A stretch of DNA of 64,000 bases from Photobacterium kishitanii (lineage in GTDB: Bacteria; Pseudomonadota; Gammaproteobacteria; Enterobacterales; Vibrionaceae), in contig NZ_PYON01000011.1 of the NCBI RefSeq assembly GCF_003026355.1, positions 91,080 to 155,079 of the forward strand, read 5' to 3'. The position numbers were made by a program, and so were the translations under genes. The notes under the pieces are model-generated. The model saw nothing but the letters and a program-made list of their open reading frames with translations, searched no databases and was not told the origin of the DNA. Positions within the stretch are counted from its first letter, which is position 1, and every line of letters begins with the position of its first letter. Shown here piece by piece: positions 1 through 9,047 of the stretch.

Positions 1-193
1 TGCGAAAGTTGCGGCAGAATTTGCAGAGCGCGCATTAGCGAAAGGTATTTACGTTGTCGGTTTCTCATTCCCAGTAGTACCGAACGGCAAAGCACGTATT
101 CGTACTCAAATGTCAGCAGCCCATACTCGTGAGCAACTTGATAAAGCAATTGATGTCTTTATCGAAGTGGGCAAAGAGATGGCTATTATTTAA
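1..193 (+). CDS. kbl: 2-amino-3-ketobutyrate CoA ligase (glycine C-acetyltransferase), C-terminal fragment
   Basis: The window opens inside this gene; only the last 63 codons are present, ending with TAA at 191-193. The residues (a run ending in [11 protein letters not shown]) match the C-terminus of Kbl, the PLP-dependent enzyme that cleaves 2-amino-3-ketobutyrate with CoA to glycine and acetyl-CoA. The gene lies 100 bp upstream of tdh on the same strand, the usual kbl-tdh threonine-degradation operon, which supports the assignment although the catalytic part is outside the window. Confidence 0.9.
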   Translation, partial: AKVAAEFAERALAKGIYVVGFSFPVVPNGKARIRTQMSAAHTREQLDKAIDVFIEVGKEMAII

Positions 194-293
194 TTCGCTT
201 TTCGTTGTTAACATCGGCACGGCCTTAGCAATCTGTTAAGGCTATTGTATAGAACGCCCACTGAGGTTGTTCTAGCTTTATGGAATAAGTGTT

Positions 294-1325
294 ATGAAAA
301 TCAAAGCTCTTGCTAAGTTAAAGCCTGAAGAAGGTATCTGGATGACGGAAGTAGATAAGCCGCAAATGGGGCATAATGATCTACTGATTCGTATCAAGAA
401 AACAGCTATCTGTGGTACTGACGTGCATATCTACAACTGGGATGAATGGTCACAAAAAACCATTCCTGTTCCAATGGTTGTTGGTCACGAATATGTTGGC
501 GAAGTTGTCGGCATGGGACAAGAAGTACGTGGCTTTAACCTTGGTGATCGTGTTTCTGGTGAAGGTCATATCACATGCGGACATTGCCGTAATTGTCGTG
601 GTGGCCGTACCCATTTATGCCGTAATACTATCGGTGTCGGTGTAAACCGTGAAGGTGCATTTGCAGAGTTCTTGGTTATTCCTGCATTTAACGCGTTTAA
701 AATCCCTGATGATATTTCAGATGACTTAGCATCGATTTTTGACCCGTTTGGTAACGCTGTTCATACTGCTTTATCTTTTGATCTTGTTGGTGAAGATGTA
801 TTGATCACTGGTGCTGGTCCAATTGGTATTATGGCTGCGGCTGTTGCTAAACATGTTGGTGCTCGCCATGTTGTGATCACTGATGTGAACGAATACCGCT
901 TGAATCTTGCGCGTGAAATGGGCGTAACTCGTGCGGTTAACGTTGCCAATGAAAACCTAACGGATGTTATGGCTGAATTAGGCATGAAAGAAGGCTTTGA
1001 TGTTGGTCTAGAAATGTCAGGTAATCCAATGGCATTTAACAGCATGTTATCAAGCATGAACCATGGCGGTAAGATTGCATTACTAGGCATTCCACCATCA
1101 GATATGGGCATTGATTGGACTCAGGTAATCTTTAAAGGTTTGATCATTAAAGGTATCTACGGTCGCGAAATGTTTGAAACTTGGTATAAAATGGCAAGTT
1201 TAATCCAATCAGGCTTAGATCTAACGCCGATTATTACGCACCATTATAAGATTGATGATTTCCAGCAAGGCTTTGACGTAATGCGTTCAGGCATGTCAGG
1301 TAAAGTTATTCTCGATTGGGAATAA
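294..1325 (+). CDS. tdh: L-threonine 3-dehydrogenase
   Basis: A 343-aa zinc-dependent medium-chain dehydrogenase that oxidises L-threonine to 2-amino-3-ketobutyrate with NAD+, the substrate of the upstream kbl product. The catalytic zinc residues are visible as C40 in [11 protein letters not shown] and H65-E66 in [10 protein letters not shown]. The structural zinc lobe has four cysteines in [19 protein letters not shown], and the Rossmann motif is [10 protein letters not shown] near residue 169. Length and the entire N-terminal half agree closely with E. coli Tdh (341 aa). An intrinsic terminator follows. Confidence 0.97.
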   Translation: MKIKALAKLKPEEGIWMTEVDKPQMGHNDLLIRIKKTAICGTDVHIYNWDEWSQKTIPVPMVVGHEYVGEVVGMGQEVRGFNLGDRVSGEGHITCGHCRNCRGGRTHLCRNTIGVGVNREGAFAEFLVIPAFNAFKIPDDISDDLASIFDPFGNAVHTALSFDLVGEDVLITGAGPIGIMAAAVAKHVGARHVVITDVNEYRLNLAREMGVTRAVNVANENLTDVMAELGMKEGFDVGLEMSGNPMAFNSMLSSMNHGGKIALLGIPPSDMGIDWTQVIFKGLIIKGIYGREMFETWYKMASLIQSGLDLTPIITHHYKIDDFQQGFDVMRSGMSGKVILDWE

Positions 1326-1342
1326 GCATTATTTAAATGATT

Positions 1343-1372
1343 AAAAAAGCGAGCTTGATGCTCGCTTTTTTT
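1343..1372. terminator. Bidirectional intrinsic terminator between tdh and the LysE-type gene
   Basis: AGCGAGC and GCTCGCT form a 7-bp perfect stem around TTGAT (1348-1366), flanked by A-tract and T-tract, so it can end tdh transcription rightwards and the convergent exporter gene leftwards. Confidence 0.9.
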
Positions 1373-1391
1373 ATGCCTATATAAATAAGCG

Positions 1392-2015
1392 TTAATGATG
1401 GCGACTAAAACTTAATAGCGCGCCTGCACCAATAAATAATGAACCAAAAATTTGATTTTGTAATTTCATTCGACGTGCATCTTTTACAATTCGCATTAAC
1501 CGGGTTGCTAATAATGAATAACCAATCATGACAACTAAATCAACAGTAATCATTGTTGAACCTAATAGGGTCAGTTGGTACCAGTGTGAACCTGTCGGTG
1601 TTAAAAACTGTGGTAGTAGGGCAACCAAGAACATGATGCTTTTAGGGTTGGTAATATTAACAATAACCGCTTTAGTAAACAGTCGAGAATAAGAGGCAGT
1701 AACACTATTGGCTTGATCTAAATTAATGGTGCCAGCCTCTTGGAATTTTTGATAACCAAGGTAAATTAAATAGAAGACCCCGCCCCATTTTATGACGCTA
1801 AAAGCTGTTTCAGATTCTGCCAACAAAGCCCCGAGTCCCGCACCAACAATGATGATATTAATCAGATTGCCGGTTTGTAGACCAAGGTTACCGACCAATG
1901 TTGTTTTAAAGCCATGTTTAATGGTGTTTGACATGGTTGAAATAGCCCCAGCACCGGGGATGAGGGATAATAAAATAGCAGCACATAAAAAGGTTAACCA
2001 AATATCCATGCTCAT
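1392..2015 (-). CDS. LysE/RhtB-family amino-acid exporter
   Basis: A 207-aa inner-membrane protein of the LysE/RhtB family, which exports amino acids such as homoserine, threonine or lysine. It has the family N-terminus (WLTFLCAAILLSLIPGAGAISTMSN, with the P-G-A region after the first membrane segment), several hydrophobic segments, the ITNPKSIMFL motif near residue 120 and a final membrane helix near the C-terminus. It is convergent with tdh and shares its terminator. The substrate cannot be read from the sequence; proximity to threonine catabolism is suggestive only. Confidence 0.85.
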   Translation of the reverse strand: MSMDIWLTFLCAAILLSLIPGAGAISTMSNTIKHGFKTTLVGNLGLQTGNLINIIIVGAGLGALLAESETAFSVIKWGGVFYLIYLGYQKFQEAGTINLDQANSVTASYSRLFTKAVIVNITNPKSIMFLVALLPQFLTPTGSHWYQLTLLGSTMITVDLVVMIGYSLLATRLMRIVKDARRMKLQNQIFGSLFIGAGALLSFSRHH

Positions 2016-2210
2016 TGTCGACTCCTGTGCGTTGTATGCATAACGACTGATTGGTATTGTTTATGTGGTAAGGGTATCTTAAGCTAGTTAAATCATCAAT
2101 ATGAATGACAATTGAGCGTCAACAAGAGAAATCTTGTCTTTTTTATTGATGCGTAGTCAGTTATTACCAGTATAATAACCTTAGCACTCAGCCAATACCT
2201 GCTAGGAATA

Positions 2211-2666
2211 ATGATGTCAGAGTTAGAACAACAACCACAACAACAAAAAGCGCCAAAAGAATTGACGCTAGAGCAGCAATTACTACAAAATAATCCATTA
2301 CATGGTCTTAGCTTAGAGAAAATGATAACGGAATTAGTTGATCATTATGGCTGGGAAATTCTTGATACTGCAATGCGCATGAATTGTTTTAATACCAAAC
2401 CTTCAATTGCAAGTAGTGTGAAATATTTGAAAAAAACAGAGTGGGCGCGTGAGAAAGTAGAGGCATTTTATCTGTCTCGTTTTAAGCGTATGCCGCGCGC
2501 ATCAGCGGCTGAATTTGAGTTACCACCACGCATGCGTACTTTTGCTCATGGTATTACGCCAAAAACACCAATGGAACTAACCGTTGAATCTATTTTGCTA
2601 TCGCAAGCAAAAGCAGCATCAGCGCATAAAGAACGTTCAAATAATGGCCGTAATCGTCGCCGTTAA
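2211..2666 (+). CDS. VF530-family (DUF2132) DNA-binding-like protein
   Basis: A 151-aa protein whose core (about residues 28-100: [22 protein letters not shown], then [20 protein letters not shown] and [10 protein letters not shown]) matches the small VF530 family first described in Vibrio fischeri, with a fold proposed to bind DNA. Family members are often only ~70 aa. Here the core carries a Q-rich N-terminus and a basic C-terminal tail ending in NNGRNRRR, which could help nucleic-acid binding. Two adjacent ATG codons (2211, 2214) are possible starts after GGAA. The physiological role is unknown. Confidence 0.8.
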   Translation: MMSELEQQPQQQKAPKELTLEQQLLQNNPLHGLSLEKMITELVDHYGWEILDTAMRMNCFNTKPSIASSVKYLKKTEWAREKVEAFYLSRFKRMPRASAAEFELPPRMRTFAHGITPKTPMELTVESILLSQAKAASAHKERSNNGRNRRR

Positions 2667-2695
2667 GCATATTGATATTTGATTAATATGATAAT

Positions 2696-2745
2696 AAAAA
2701 CACCTTAAATATTTCGTTATCAGCGATGTATTAAGGTGTTTTTTT
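2696..2745. terminator. Bidirectional terminator
   Basis: AACACCTTAA and TTAAGGTGTT pair across a ~20-nt loop, with A-tract on the left and T-tract on the right. It separates the VF530 gene from the convergent decarboxylase-like gene. Confidence 0.85.
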
Positions 2746-2750
2746 ATTTA

Positions 2751-4043
2751 TCAATTAACGACGGCAATACAAGAACAGACCGGTATATTAGTCGCATTAA
2801 GCCCAGGCTCAGTACGATGGAAATCAAAACTAAGATTAACGTGTGGGCCAAAAATAAGACAGTGTGTTGAGCCACCACAGTGAAACATACCGAGTTGCTG
2901 ACCTTTATCTACATGTTGCCCTTGAGTGACTGTGACTTCACAAGATGACACTTCTGCGATCCCTACAGCGATAAAACACATTAATCCAATATAGGGATTA
3001 TCTGACTCTATAAAAATAATCGCACGGGTTGCGACCGCTGTGAGAAATGGTAGCGACGAGCTTGGCGCATAATCATAGCTGCCATTAACAATATCAATTT
3101 TTTTTATGGTGCCTGAAACGGGGCTGTGCCAGCGGTGATAACTTAATGCGTTTAAGTAAGCTTGGTATACGGTACCGCCAACAAACTGTTCAGCGAGAGG
3201 ATCAAAATTCATCATATTTTGCAGTGAATAAGGATGTCCCTTCAGCCAAAATTTTGCATTTAGTTCTACATTCTCTACGACTTGTAATGGCGCTGATTCA
3301 CACGGGTTAGCAATAATATCCTCACCTGCAGCGATAGGGCGAATACTTGAAGTAAATTTTCGAGTAAAAAAGTCATCCCACGATTTGAAACCGTAGAATT
3401 CATCATTTGGGTCACATTCAAAATAATGCTCAAATGGAAATGCTTTTAACGCGGGATCAAAGCTAGCTTGACAAGCAATGTCTATTATTTGCTCTTGAAC
3501 GATTGGATTTAGCCATGCCAGTATCTGAGGCTCTTGATTAAGACAATCTTGTATCAACACATCACGTGATGCTTCACTTGTCAAATAAACCGACCAATAG
3601 GTCAATATTTTCTTAAATTGTTGACAGACTAGCTGGTTAGAAAAAAAATGCCGACTTGCAGTTGATGTTATAGCTGCCGTGAGCAAAGCATTAATCGGTA
3701 GACCTATAAAACCGCTAGGGTTAAATGCTTCAGCTGTGAGGTTATTAGAACGAATATAGGCTGGGGCTTGTGTCATAACTGCGTTGAGTAACACAATAAA
3801 CTCATCAAAAGATTGAAGCACCAGCGTACTAAGTTGTAATTGTTGTGTTTGCTGAGGAGGACAAAACATCTGCTTTGAAAGTAACAGTAATTGTTTGTCT
3901 TGCTTAACCAATTCAAGCAATACCTTGATCGGTGGTACTAAGGGGGTTGGATTGTTATCTGCACGTTGCTTGAGGTGCTGTATCCAAGTATTTATTTGAT
4001 GTTGATTTTGCGGCAACCCACTATCCAAAGACTGTCTGTGCAT
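2751..4043 (-). CDS. Phosphatidylserine decarboxylase-like protein (PsiD-type)
   Basis: A 430-aa soluble protein. Its C-terminal half resembles phosphatidylserine decarboxylase: a Y-H-R-W-H-S-P-V-S-G segment, then ATRAIIFIES, and a near-C-terminal GGSTH (about residues 390-394) in place of the classical LGST, the site where these proenzymes cleave themselves to form the pyruvoyl cofactor. The ~200-aa N-terminal extension without membrane segments is typical of stand-alone PSD-like decarboxylases rather than the membrane Psd of phospholipid synthesis. The true substrate could be a free amino acid and is not determined here. The gene is monocistronic. Confidence 0.8.
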   Translation of the reverse strand: MHRQSLDSGLPQNQHQINTWIQHLKQRADNNPTPLVPPIKVLLELVKQDKQLLLLSKQMFCPPQQTQQLQLSTLVLQSFDEFIVLLNAVMTQAPAYIRSNNLTAEAFNPSGFIGLPINALLTAAITSTASRHFFSNQLVCQQFKKILTYWSVYLTSEASRDVLIQDCLNQEPQILAWLNPIVQEQIIDIACQASFDPALKAFPFEHYFECDPNDEFYGFKSWDDFFTRKFTSSIRPIAAGEDIIANPCESAPLQVVENVELNAKFWLKGHPYSLQNMMNFDPLAEQFVGGTVYQAYLNALSYHRWHSPVSGTIKKIDIVNGSYDYAPSSSLPFLTAVATRAIIFIESDNPYIGLMCFIAVGIAEVSSCEVTVTQGQHVDKGQQLGMFHCGGSTHCLIFGPHVNLSFDFHRTEPGLNATNIPVCSCIAVVN

Positions 4044-4245
4044 AAAAGTATCATCTTGATAAGTATAAACTTAAATCAATATACTATTTGGGTGACTTTT
4101 ATCATCTAGTATTATAATAAAATCAATTTTCATTATTCTTATTTCGCCGTCGTGGTTGGTTAAGTTATCGGTTATGTGTATATGGCGGCGTGATGAAATA
4201 GCAGTAGACTGACTCGTTGCAGTATTATTTAGCTGATAATTTTGA

Positions 4246-4275
4246 GGTGATGTGTGTCACGAAAGCTGCTATACT
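4246..4275 (+). promoter_or_regulatory. Probable ybiT promoter with an overlapping CRP-like palindrome
   Basis: TGCTATACT at 4267-4275 is an extended -10 element. Just upstream, GTGA-N6-TCAC (4247-4260) is the symmetric core of a CRP site. Its centre would lie near -28 of the inferred start, a position that would hinder rather than help RNA polymerase. The promoter is a good pattern match; the CRP role is weak. Confidence 0.45.
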
Positions 4276-4294
4276 ATACAACAATTTAGAGAAA

Positions 4295-4320
4295 AGTCGC
4301 TTGTAAGAAGCGGCTTTTTT
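4295..4320 (+). terminator. Terminator-like hairpin in the ybiT leader
   Basis: AGTCGCTT (4295-4302) pairs with AAGCGGCT (4308-4315) around a 5-nt loop, and six T follow. It lies downstream of the probable -10 box and upstream of the ybiT start at 4358, so transcripts must read through it to express ybiT. This suggests attenuation. Confidence 0.7.
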
Positions 4321-4357
4321 AATGCTCGATATATTCACAAATTTTGGAAACAGTACA

Positions 4358-5953
4358 TTGATTTCAACAGCTAATATCACAATGCAATTTGGCGATAAGC
4401 CATTATTTGAAAACATCTCAGTTAAATTTGGTGGTGGCAACCGTTACGGCCTGATCGGCGCAAATGGTTGTGGTAAGTCGACATTCATGAAAATCTTGGG
4501 TGGCGAACTAGAGCAATCTGGTGGCACTGTTTCTCTTGATCCTAACGAGCGTATGGCTAAGTTAGGTCAGGATCAATTTGCATTTGAAAACTACAGTGTT
4601 GTTGACACTGTAATCATGGGCCATAAAGAACTATGGACTGTGAAAGAAGAGCGTGACCGCATTTACGCAATGCCTGATATGTCAGAAGACGACGGTATGC
4701 GTGTTGCTGATCTTGAAGTTGAATTCGCAGAAATGGACGGCTACTCAGCAGAAGCACGTGCTGGTGAACTTCTTCTAGGTCTTGGTATTTCAGAAGATCA
4801 ACACTTTGGTCTAATGAGTGCTGTTGCTCCAGGTCTTAAAGTGCGTGTGTTACTTGCTCAAGTATTGTTTGCTAACCCAGACATTATGCTTCTTGACGAA
4901 CCAACGAACAACTTGGACATCCATACAATTGCATGGCTTGAACAGCTTCTTCTTGCGCGTAACTGCACAATGATCATTATCTCGCATGACCGTCACTTCC
5001 TAAACAGCGTATGTACTCACATGGCTGACTTAGATTACGGTGAAATGCGTCTGTTCCCAGGTAACTATGACGAATACATGATCGCAGCAGAGCAATCTCG
5101 TGATCAGCTACAAGCAGATAATGCGAAGAAAAAAGCGCAAATGGCTGAACTACAAACGTTCGTAAGCCGTTTCTCTGCTAACGCATCTAAAGCAAAGCAA
5201 GCAACATCTCGTCAAAAGCAATTAGATAAGATTCAGCTTTCTGAAGTTAAGGCATCTAGCCGTCAATCGCCATTCATTCGTTTCGATCAGGAAAAAGAAC
5301 TGTTCCGTAACGCACTTGAAGTTGAGAACCTAAAGCAAGGTTACGGCGATAATATTCTTATCAATGGTGTTAACCTATTGGTAGAAGTGGGTGAGCGCAT
5401 TGCGATCATCGGTGAAAACGGTATCGGTAAATCAACTTTCCTTAATACGCTTGCTGGTCAAATGGAACCAATGGCAGGTATGATTAAGTGGTCTGAAAAC
5501 AATAATATCGGTTTCTACGCACAGGATCACAGTGAAGACTTCGCTGAAGACATTACGCTATTAGAGTGGATGGGTCAGTGGAAGAAAGAAGGCGACGACG
5601 AGCAAGTTGTTCGTGGTATTCTTGGTCGTATGCTGTTCTCACAAAACGACATTAAGAAATCAGTTAAAGTGATTTCTGGTGGTGAGCAAGGTCGTATGTT
5701 GTTTGGTAAGCTAATTATGCAACGTCCAAACATTCTATTGATGGATGAACCAACCAACCACATGGATATGGAATCTATCGAAGCCTTGAACCTTGCACTA
5801 GAGAACTTCAAAGGTACATTGATGTTCGTATCACACGACCGTCAGTTTGTAACATCAGTTGCAACACGTATCATTGAGATCACTAAAGATGGCGTTGAAG
5901 ACTTCCACGGTACGTACGATGAGTACATTGCTAAGAAAGGTCTTGTTGGTTAA
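4358..5953 (+). CDS. ybiT: ABC-F family ATPase YbiT
   Basis: A 531-aa cytosolic ABC-F protein with two ATP-binding domains: Walker [10 protein letters not shown] and Walker [11 protein letters not shown] in the first, GENGIGKST and [10 protein letters not shown] in the second, separated by the charged linker typical of translation-associated ABC-F factors. No membrane domain is present. Identity to E. coli YbiT is visible along the whole length. I place the start at TTG 4358, preceded by GGAA, because family members begin at this point. The upstream ATG at 4322 lies directly after the leader terminator and would add 12 non-conserved residues. The family works at the ribosome. Confidence 0.93.
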   Translation: MISTANITMQFGDKPLFENISVKFGGGNRYGLIGANGCGKSTFMKILGGELEQSGGTVSLDPNERMAKLGQDQFAFENYSVVDTVIMGHKELWTVKEERDRIYAMPDMSEDDGMRVADLEVEFAEMDGYSAEARAGELLLGLGISEDQHFGLMSAVAPGLKVRVLLAQVLFANPDIMLLDEPTNNLDIHTIAWLEQLLLARNCTMIIISHDRHFLNSVCTHMADLDYGEMRLFPGNYDEYMIAAEQSRDQLQADNAKKKAQMAELQTFVSRFSANASKAKQATSRQKQLDKIQLSEVKASSRQSPFIRFDQEKELFRNALEVENLKQGYGDNILINGVNLLVEVGERIAIIGENGIGKSTFLNTLAGQMEPMAGMIKWSENNNIGFYAQDHSEDFAEDITLLEWMGQWKKEGDDEQVVRGILGRMLFSQNDIKKSVKVISGGEQGRMLFGKLIMQRPNILLMDEPTNHMDMESIEALNLALENFKGTLMFVSHDRQFVTSVATRIIEITKDGVEDFHGTYDEYIAKKGLVG

Positions 5954-5998
5954 GTTTCATTATAATGAAGCGGCCTAAGCCAAAGAATTAAATAAAAG

Positions 5999-6025
5999 CC
6001 GCCTTTATATAGGGCGGTTTTTTTA
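5999..6025 (+). terminator. ybiT terminator
   Basis: CCGCC and GGCGG form a GC-rich stem around an AT-rich loop, followed by seven T. Confidence 0.85.
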
Positions 6026-6050
6026 TATAAAATGAATAAAGGAATGATCA

Positions 6051-6506
6051 ATGAAAATTTGGGTTGATGCAGACGCATGTCCAAACGTAGTGAAAGAGAT
6101 TCTTTTTCGCGCAGCCGATCGCGCTAAAATACACGTAACGCTGGTGGCTAATCAATATATTCGTACACCGCCATCACCCTTTTTACGCTCGATTCAGGTA
6201 GAACAAGGCTTTGATGTCGCAGATAATTATATTGTGCAGCAAGCCGAAGTAGGGGATTTAGTGATCACTGCTGATATTCCCTTAGCTGATGAGCTCATCA
6301 CCAAAGGCGCACATGCATTAAACCCTCGAGGCGAGCTTTATACGAAAGACACCATCAAACAACGCCTACAAATGCGTGACTTTATGGAAACCATGCGGAG
6401 TAGTGGAATTCAGACAGGTGGACCGTCTGCATTAACACAAGCTGACCGCCAAAATTTCGCTAATAAACTTGATGCTTTCTTAGCTAAAAATCATAAGATA
6501 CAATAA
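6051..6506 (+). CDS. yaiI: UPF0178 family protein YaiI
   Basis: A 151-aa protein of the YaiI/YqxD (UPF0178) family, a PIN-like fold whose function is not settled. The N-terminal [18 protein letters not shown] motif and the [12 protein letters not shown] stretch carry the conserved acidic residues. GGA lies before the ATG. The last ~40 codons are repeated, with the downstream DNA, at 49144, and a 30-bp piece recurs at 47838. The 3' end of this gene therefore seems to be an integration target that has been restored by an element-borne copy. Confidence 0.93.
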   Translation: MKIWVDADACPNVVKEILFRAADRAKIHVTLVANQYIRTPPSPFLRSIQVEQGFDVADNYIVQQAEVGDLVITADIPLADELITKGAHALNPRGELYTKDTIKQRLQMRDFMETMRSSGIQTGGPSALTQADRQNFANKLDAFLAKNHKIQ

Positions 6507-6941
6507 GTTATAACTTTGGAGGTAAGCGCTGTTTTACCTCCTTTTCTCCCTTCTGCTGTATTCACATTTCCTCTGCTTTCTACGTAAAATTCCAATTGAT
6601 AATATTATTGCTAATATGAATTGTTAATCTAATTGATTACTTTGTATTCTTCATGAAAATAGAATTCCATAATTATTTAAAATAAGTGAATTTAATGGAG
6701 TGGGGTTTGGTGATTTATTCTGACTGTAATAGCCGAAATTGTTTATTTAAATCGGTAGGATTTAATTCTGGTTAATATTAGGCGTTATGGTTTTTAGATA
6801 TATTTCGTAACACATTCAAGAAATCATTAATTCTATTTAATTGTTATTATCGGCACTGTAAAATTTCAGATAGCGATTAATTTTTTATTTGAAATATGAG
6901 CGTGTGGTGCGGAGTGATTTTGTGTGAAATATGAATCTAAC
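6384..6941 (+). repeat. Left copy of the yaiI 3'-end direct repeat (candidate attachment region)
   Basis: From ATG 6384, inside yaiI, to about 6941 this DNA resembles 49144-49650. The first ~130 bp differ at only a few positions; the non-coding part is more diverged and carries small indels. A third copy of only the first 30 bp lies at 47838-47867. Direct repeats that begin inside the 3' end of a gene and flank ~43 kb of phage and cargo DNA are what integration at that gene produces. Confidence 0.75.
6518..6545 (+). terminator. yaiI terminator
   Basis: GGAGGTAA (6518-6525) pairs with TTACCTCC (6534-6541), followed by TTTT. The same hairpin is preserved in the right-hand repeat near 49278-49300. 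Confidence 0.8.
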
Positions 6942-7189
6942 GAGTTTTGTCCACTTTTAAGTTAGTCACTATGGTTAACTTAAAACTGCCCCATTATGAG
7001 CCAGCACCAGTCGAACTCGTTCTCGGATATCATGTCGCTTGTCTTAGTTTTACTAATACCTGCAATTTTCCAATGATTAACCATTCCCAGTGATCATGTG
7101 ACCTACTTCAAGTATTAAATAATCCTCCTCGGGGTATACTCACAAGACTACCTATGAGCTCTCTAGGTTTGTCCTTTTAATTAAATTAG
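6546..7189. other. AT-rich intergenic region between yaiI and the defence genes
   Basis: No convincing gene. It holds the non-coding part of the yaiI repeat, a pair of integron-core-like motifs (ATCTAAC at 6935 and GTTAGTC at 6961) and a 10-bp inverted repeat, TTTTAAGTTA/TAACTTAAAA (6955-6985). A possible -10 box, TATACT, lies at 7135-7140, ~50 bp before the defence operon, but no good -35 accompanies it. Confidence 0.6.
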
Positions 7190-9046
7190 ATGAAAAATAT
7201 GTATCTTTCAGAATTAAAAGCAAAAAAATTTCGACAATTCAATGATTTTTCTATGTCCTTTAGCAAGGGACTCAACTTACTTGTAGGCGAAAACAACGCT
7301 GGTAAAAGCTCGGTTATCGATGCTATTAGATTTACGCTTGATACGACTTCTGCTGAATGGGTGAGCTTGAAAGATACTGATTTTCATCATGGTACAAGTG
7401 AACTAAGTATTACCCTTAAATTTGAAGACTTATCTTCACAGGAGCTGGGAATATTTCTCGAACATTTAACGAATGAAGAGACAGTCTCTGGGCCTGACCG
7501 CGCAATTTTGGTTGTTAACCTTAAGGCAAAATTAGCACTAAATCCTTTTAAGAAAACTCAATTTATTAAGACTGAATTTCGTTCAGGGTACAATGGTCAA
7601 GGGCCTACGATTGATAGAGAGATTCGAGATTACCTCGCCACGACGTATTTGAAACCTCTTCGAGATTCAGAAGCTGAACTTTCAGCTGGAAGATCGTCAA
7701 GACTTTCCCAGATTCTTGGCAGCAGCTCTAGTTTAGCCGGAGACTCTACAACAACTGAGCGCATCATTAAGTTGTTGACCGATGCTAGTAAAGCTATTCA
7801 GTCAGATAGTGCTATTCAGTCTACCCAGGCAAAAATCACTGAGTTAATAAACTCACTAACGTTCAGGAACGATGTATTTTCTCCTGTTTTAAATCTTTTG
7901 GGGAGTCAAGATTATGGAGATATGAATGACTCAGAAAGAGCTTTAGCACTCAAAGCTATCCTTGAAAAGTTATCCCTTGAACTTGATGCTACTGGCGTTA
8001 AGCATGGCCTTGGATACAGTAGTTTGCTATTTATGGCAGCCGAGCTAATGCTTATCAAGCAAGAGGAGAACCACTACTCCTTGTTATTAGTTGAGGAGCC
8101 AGAAGCCCACCTTCACCCCCAACTACAACTGAAATTCATTAACTATCTTCGAGCCGAAAATAGTAATCTGCAATGTATTTTATCTACTCATAGTCCTGTG
8201 CTTGCATCCAAGGCTCCATTGGAGAACTTGATTTTGATGCAAAAAGGACAAGCTTTCCCATTGAGGAAGGGATGCACAGCTCTCAATAAAGAGGACTACA
8301 TTTTCCTTGAGAAGTTTTTAGATTCCACTAAAGCGAACATGTTTTTTGCAACTGGTGTGCTTTTGGTAGAAGGTATTGCTGAAGTTGTACTAATTCCTCA
8401 AATCGCGAAACTGCTAGGTAGGCCTTTAGAAGATTACGGAGTATCGCTAGTTAATGTCAGCGGTTTATCCAGAAAGCGCTACGCAAAAGTTTATCGGTCT
8501 GGTCCTTTAGAGGATACAAAGCCACTGCCGATTAAAGTTGCATGCTTAACAGATCTAGATTTGTGGCCTAGTGAAGCAGAAGATACCGGAGAAGAGGGAT
8601 GTATTGGATTCAAAGAAAAGAAACGACCTAGTGGTAGAAAAAAAGGAAACCTGCACCACTGGCTTAATGAGTTGACTGATCCTCAGATTGAGGAGAGAAA
8701 ATCGAAGAAATCCGAGTTTGACGGAGAAAATGTAAAAACTTTCATTTCTGATGAATGGACTTTTGAATTCTGCCTTGCCAAGTATGGACTTAGCGAGGAA
8801 TTATATGAAGTAGTCAAAGGTAATCTCGATGGTTATAGCGCATTAAGCTCAAATAATCAGGAAAGAGCAGTACAGATATATAGCCTTATAGAGGATGGAA
8901 AAAGTGAGGTGAGCTATTCATTGGCTAACCTGTTGTCTCGTTATGAAGGACGACCTGACGACCTAAAAGCAAAATTACCGCCATATATTATAAATGCTAT
9001 TGAGTATGTGACGGAGCCATTTTCCAGTGAAGAGGAGCCCGCGTAA
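7190..9046 (+). CDS. gajA: Gabija GajA: OLD-family ATP-dependent endonuclease (AAA + TOPRIM)
   Basis: A 618-aa protein with an ABC-type ATPase domain: Walker A GENNAGKSS at residues 33-41, Walker B LLLVEEPEAHLHP near residue 305, and H-loop ILSTHSP. It is followed by a TOPRIM nuclease domain with the conserved glutamate in LLVEGIAE (about residue 393) and the DxD in CLTDLDLWP (about 455). This order defines OLD nucleases, and the adjacent UvrD-like helicase gene places it in the Gabija (class 2 OLD) group, whose GajA cuts phage DNA when nucleotides are depleted. ATG codons at 7190 and 7199 are both possible starts; neither has a strong ribosome site. The helicase gene begins 1 nt after the stop. 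Confidence 0.87.
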   Translation: MKNMYLSELKAKKFRQFNDFSMSFSKGLNLLVGENNAGKSSVIDAIRFTLDTTSAEWVSLKDTDFHHGTSELSITLKFEDLSSQELGIFLEHLTNEETVSGPDRAILVVNLKAKLALNPFKKTQFIKTEFRSGYNGQGPTIDREIRDYLATTYLKPLRDSEAELSAGRSSRLSQILGSSSSLAGDSTTTERIIKLLTDASKAIQSDSAIQSTQAKITELINSLTFRNDVFSPVLNLLGSQDYGDMNDSERALALKAILEKLSLELDATGVKHGLGYSSLLFMAAELMLIKQEENHYSLLLVEEPEAHLHPQLQLKFINYLRAENSNLQCILSTHSPVLASKAPLENLILMQKGQAFPLRKGCTALNKEDYIFLEKFLDSTKANMFFATGVLLVEGIAEVVLIPQIAKLLGRPLEDYGVSLVNVSGLSRKRYAKVYRSGPLEDTKPLPIKVACLTDLDLWPSEAEDTGEEGCIGFKEKKRPSGRKKGNLHHWLNELTDPQIEERKSKKSEFDGENVKTFISDEWTFEFCLAKYGLSEELYEVVKGNLDGYSALSSNNQERAVQIYSLIEDGKSEVSYSLANLLSRYEGRPDDLKAKLPPYIINAIEYVTEPFSSEEEPA

Positions 9047-9047
9047 T

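Noticed and set aside
4322..4357. ATG 4322 as the start of ybiT
   Set aside because: It directly follows the leader terminator, has no ribosome site and adds 12 residues not shared by the family; TTG 4358 has GGAA before it and matches the family N-terminus.
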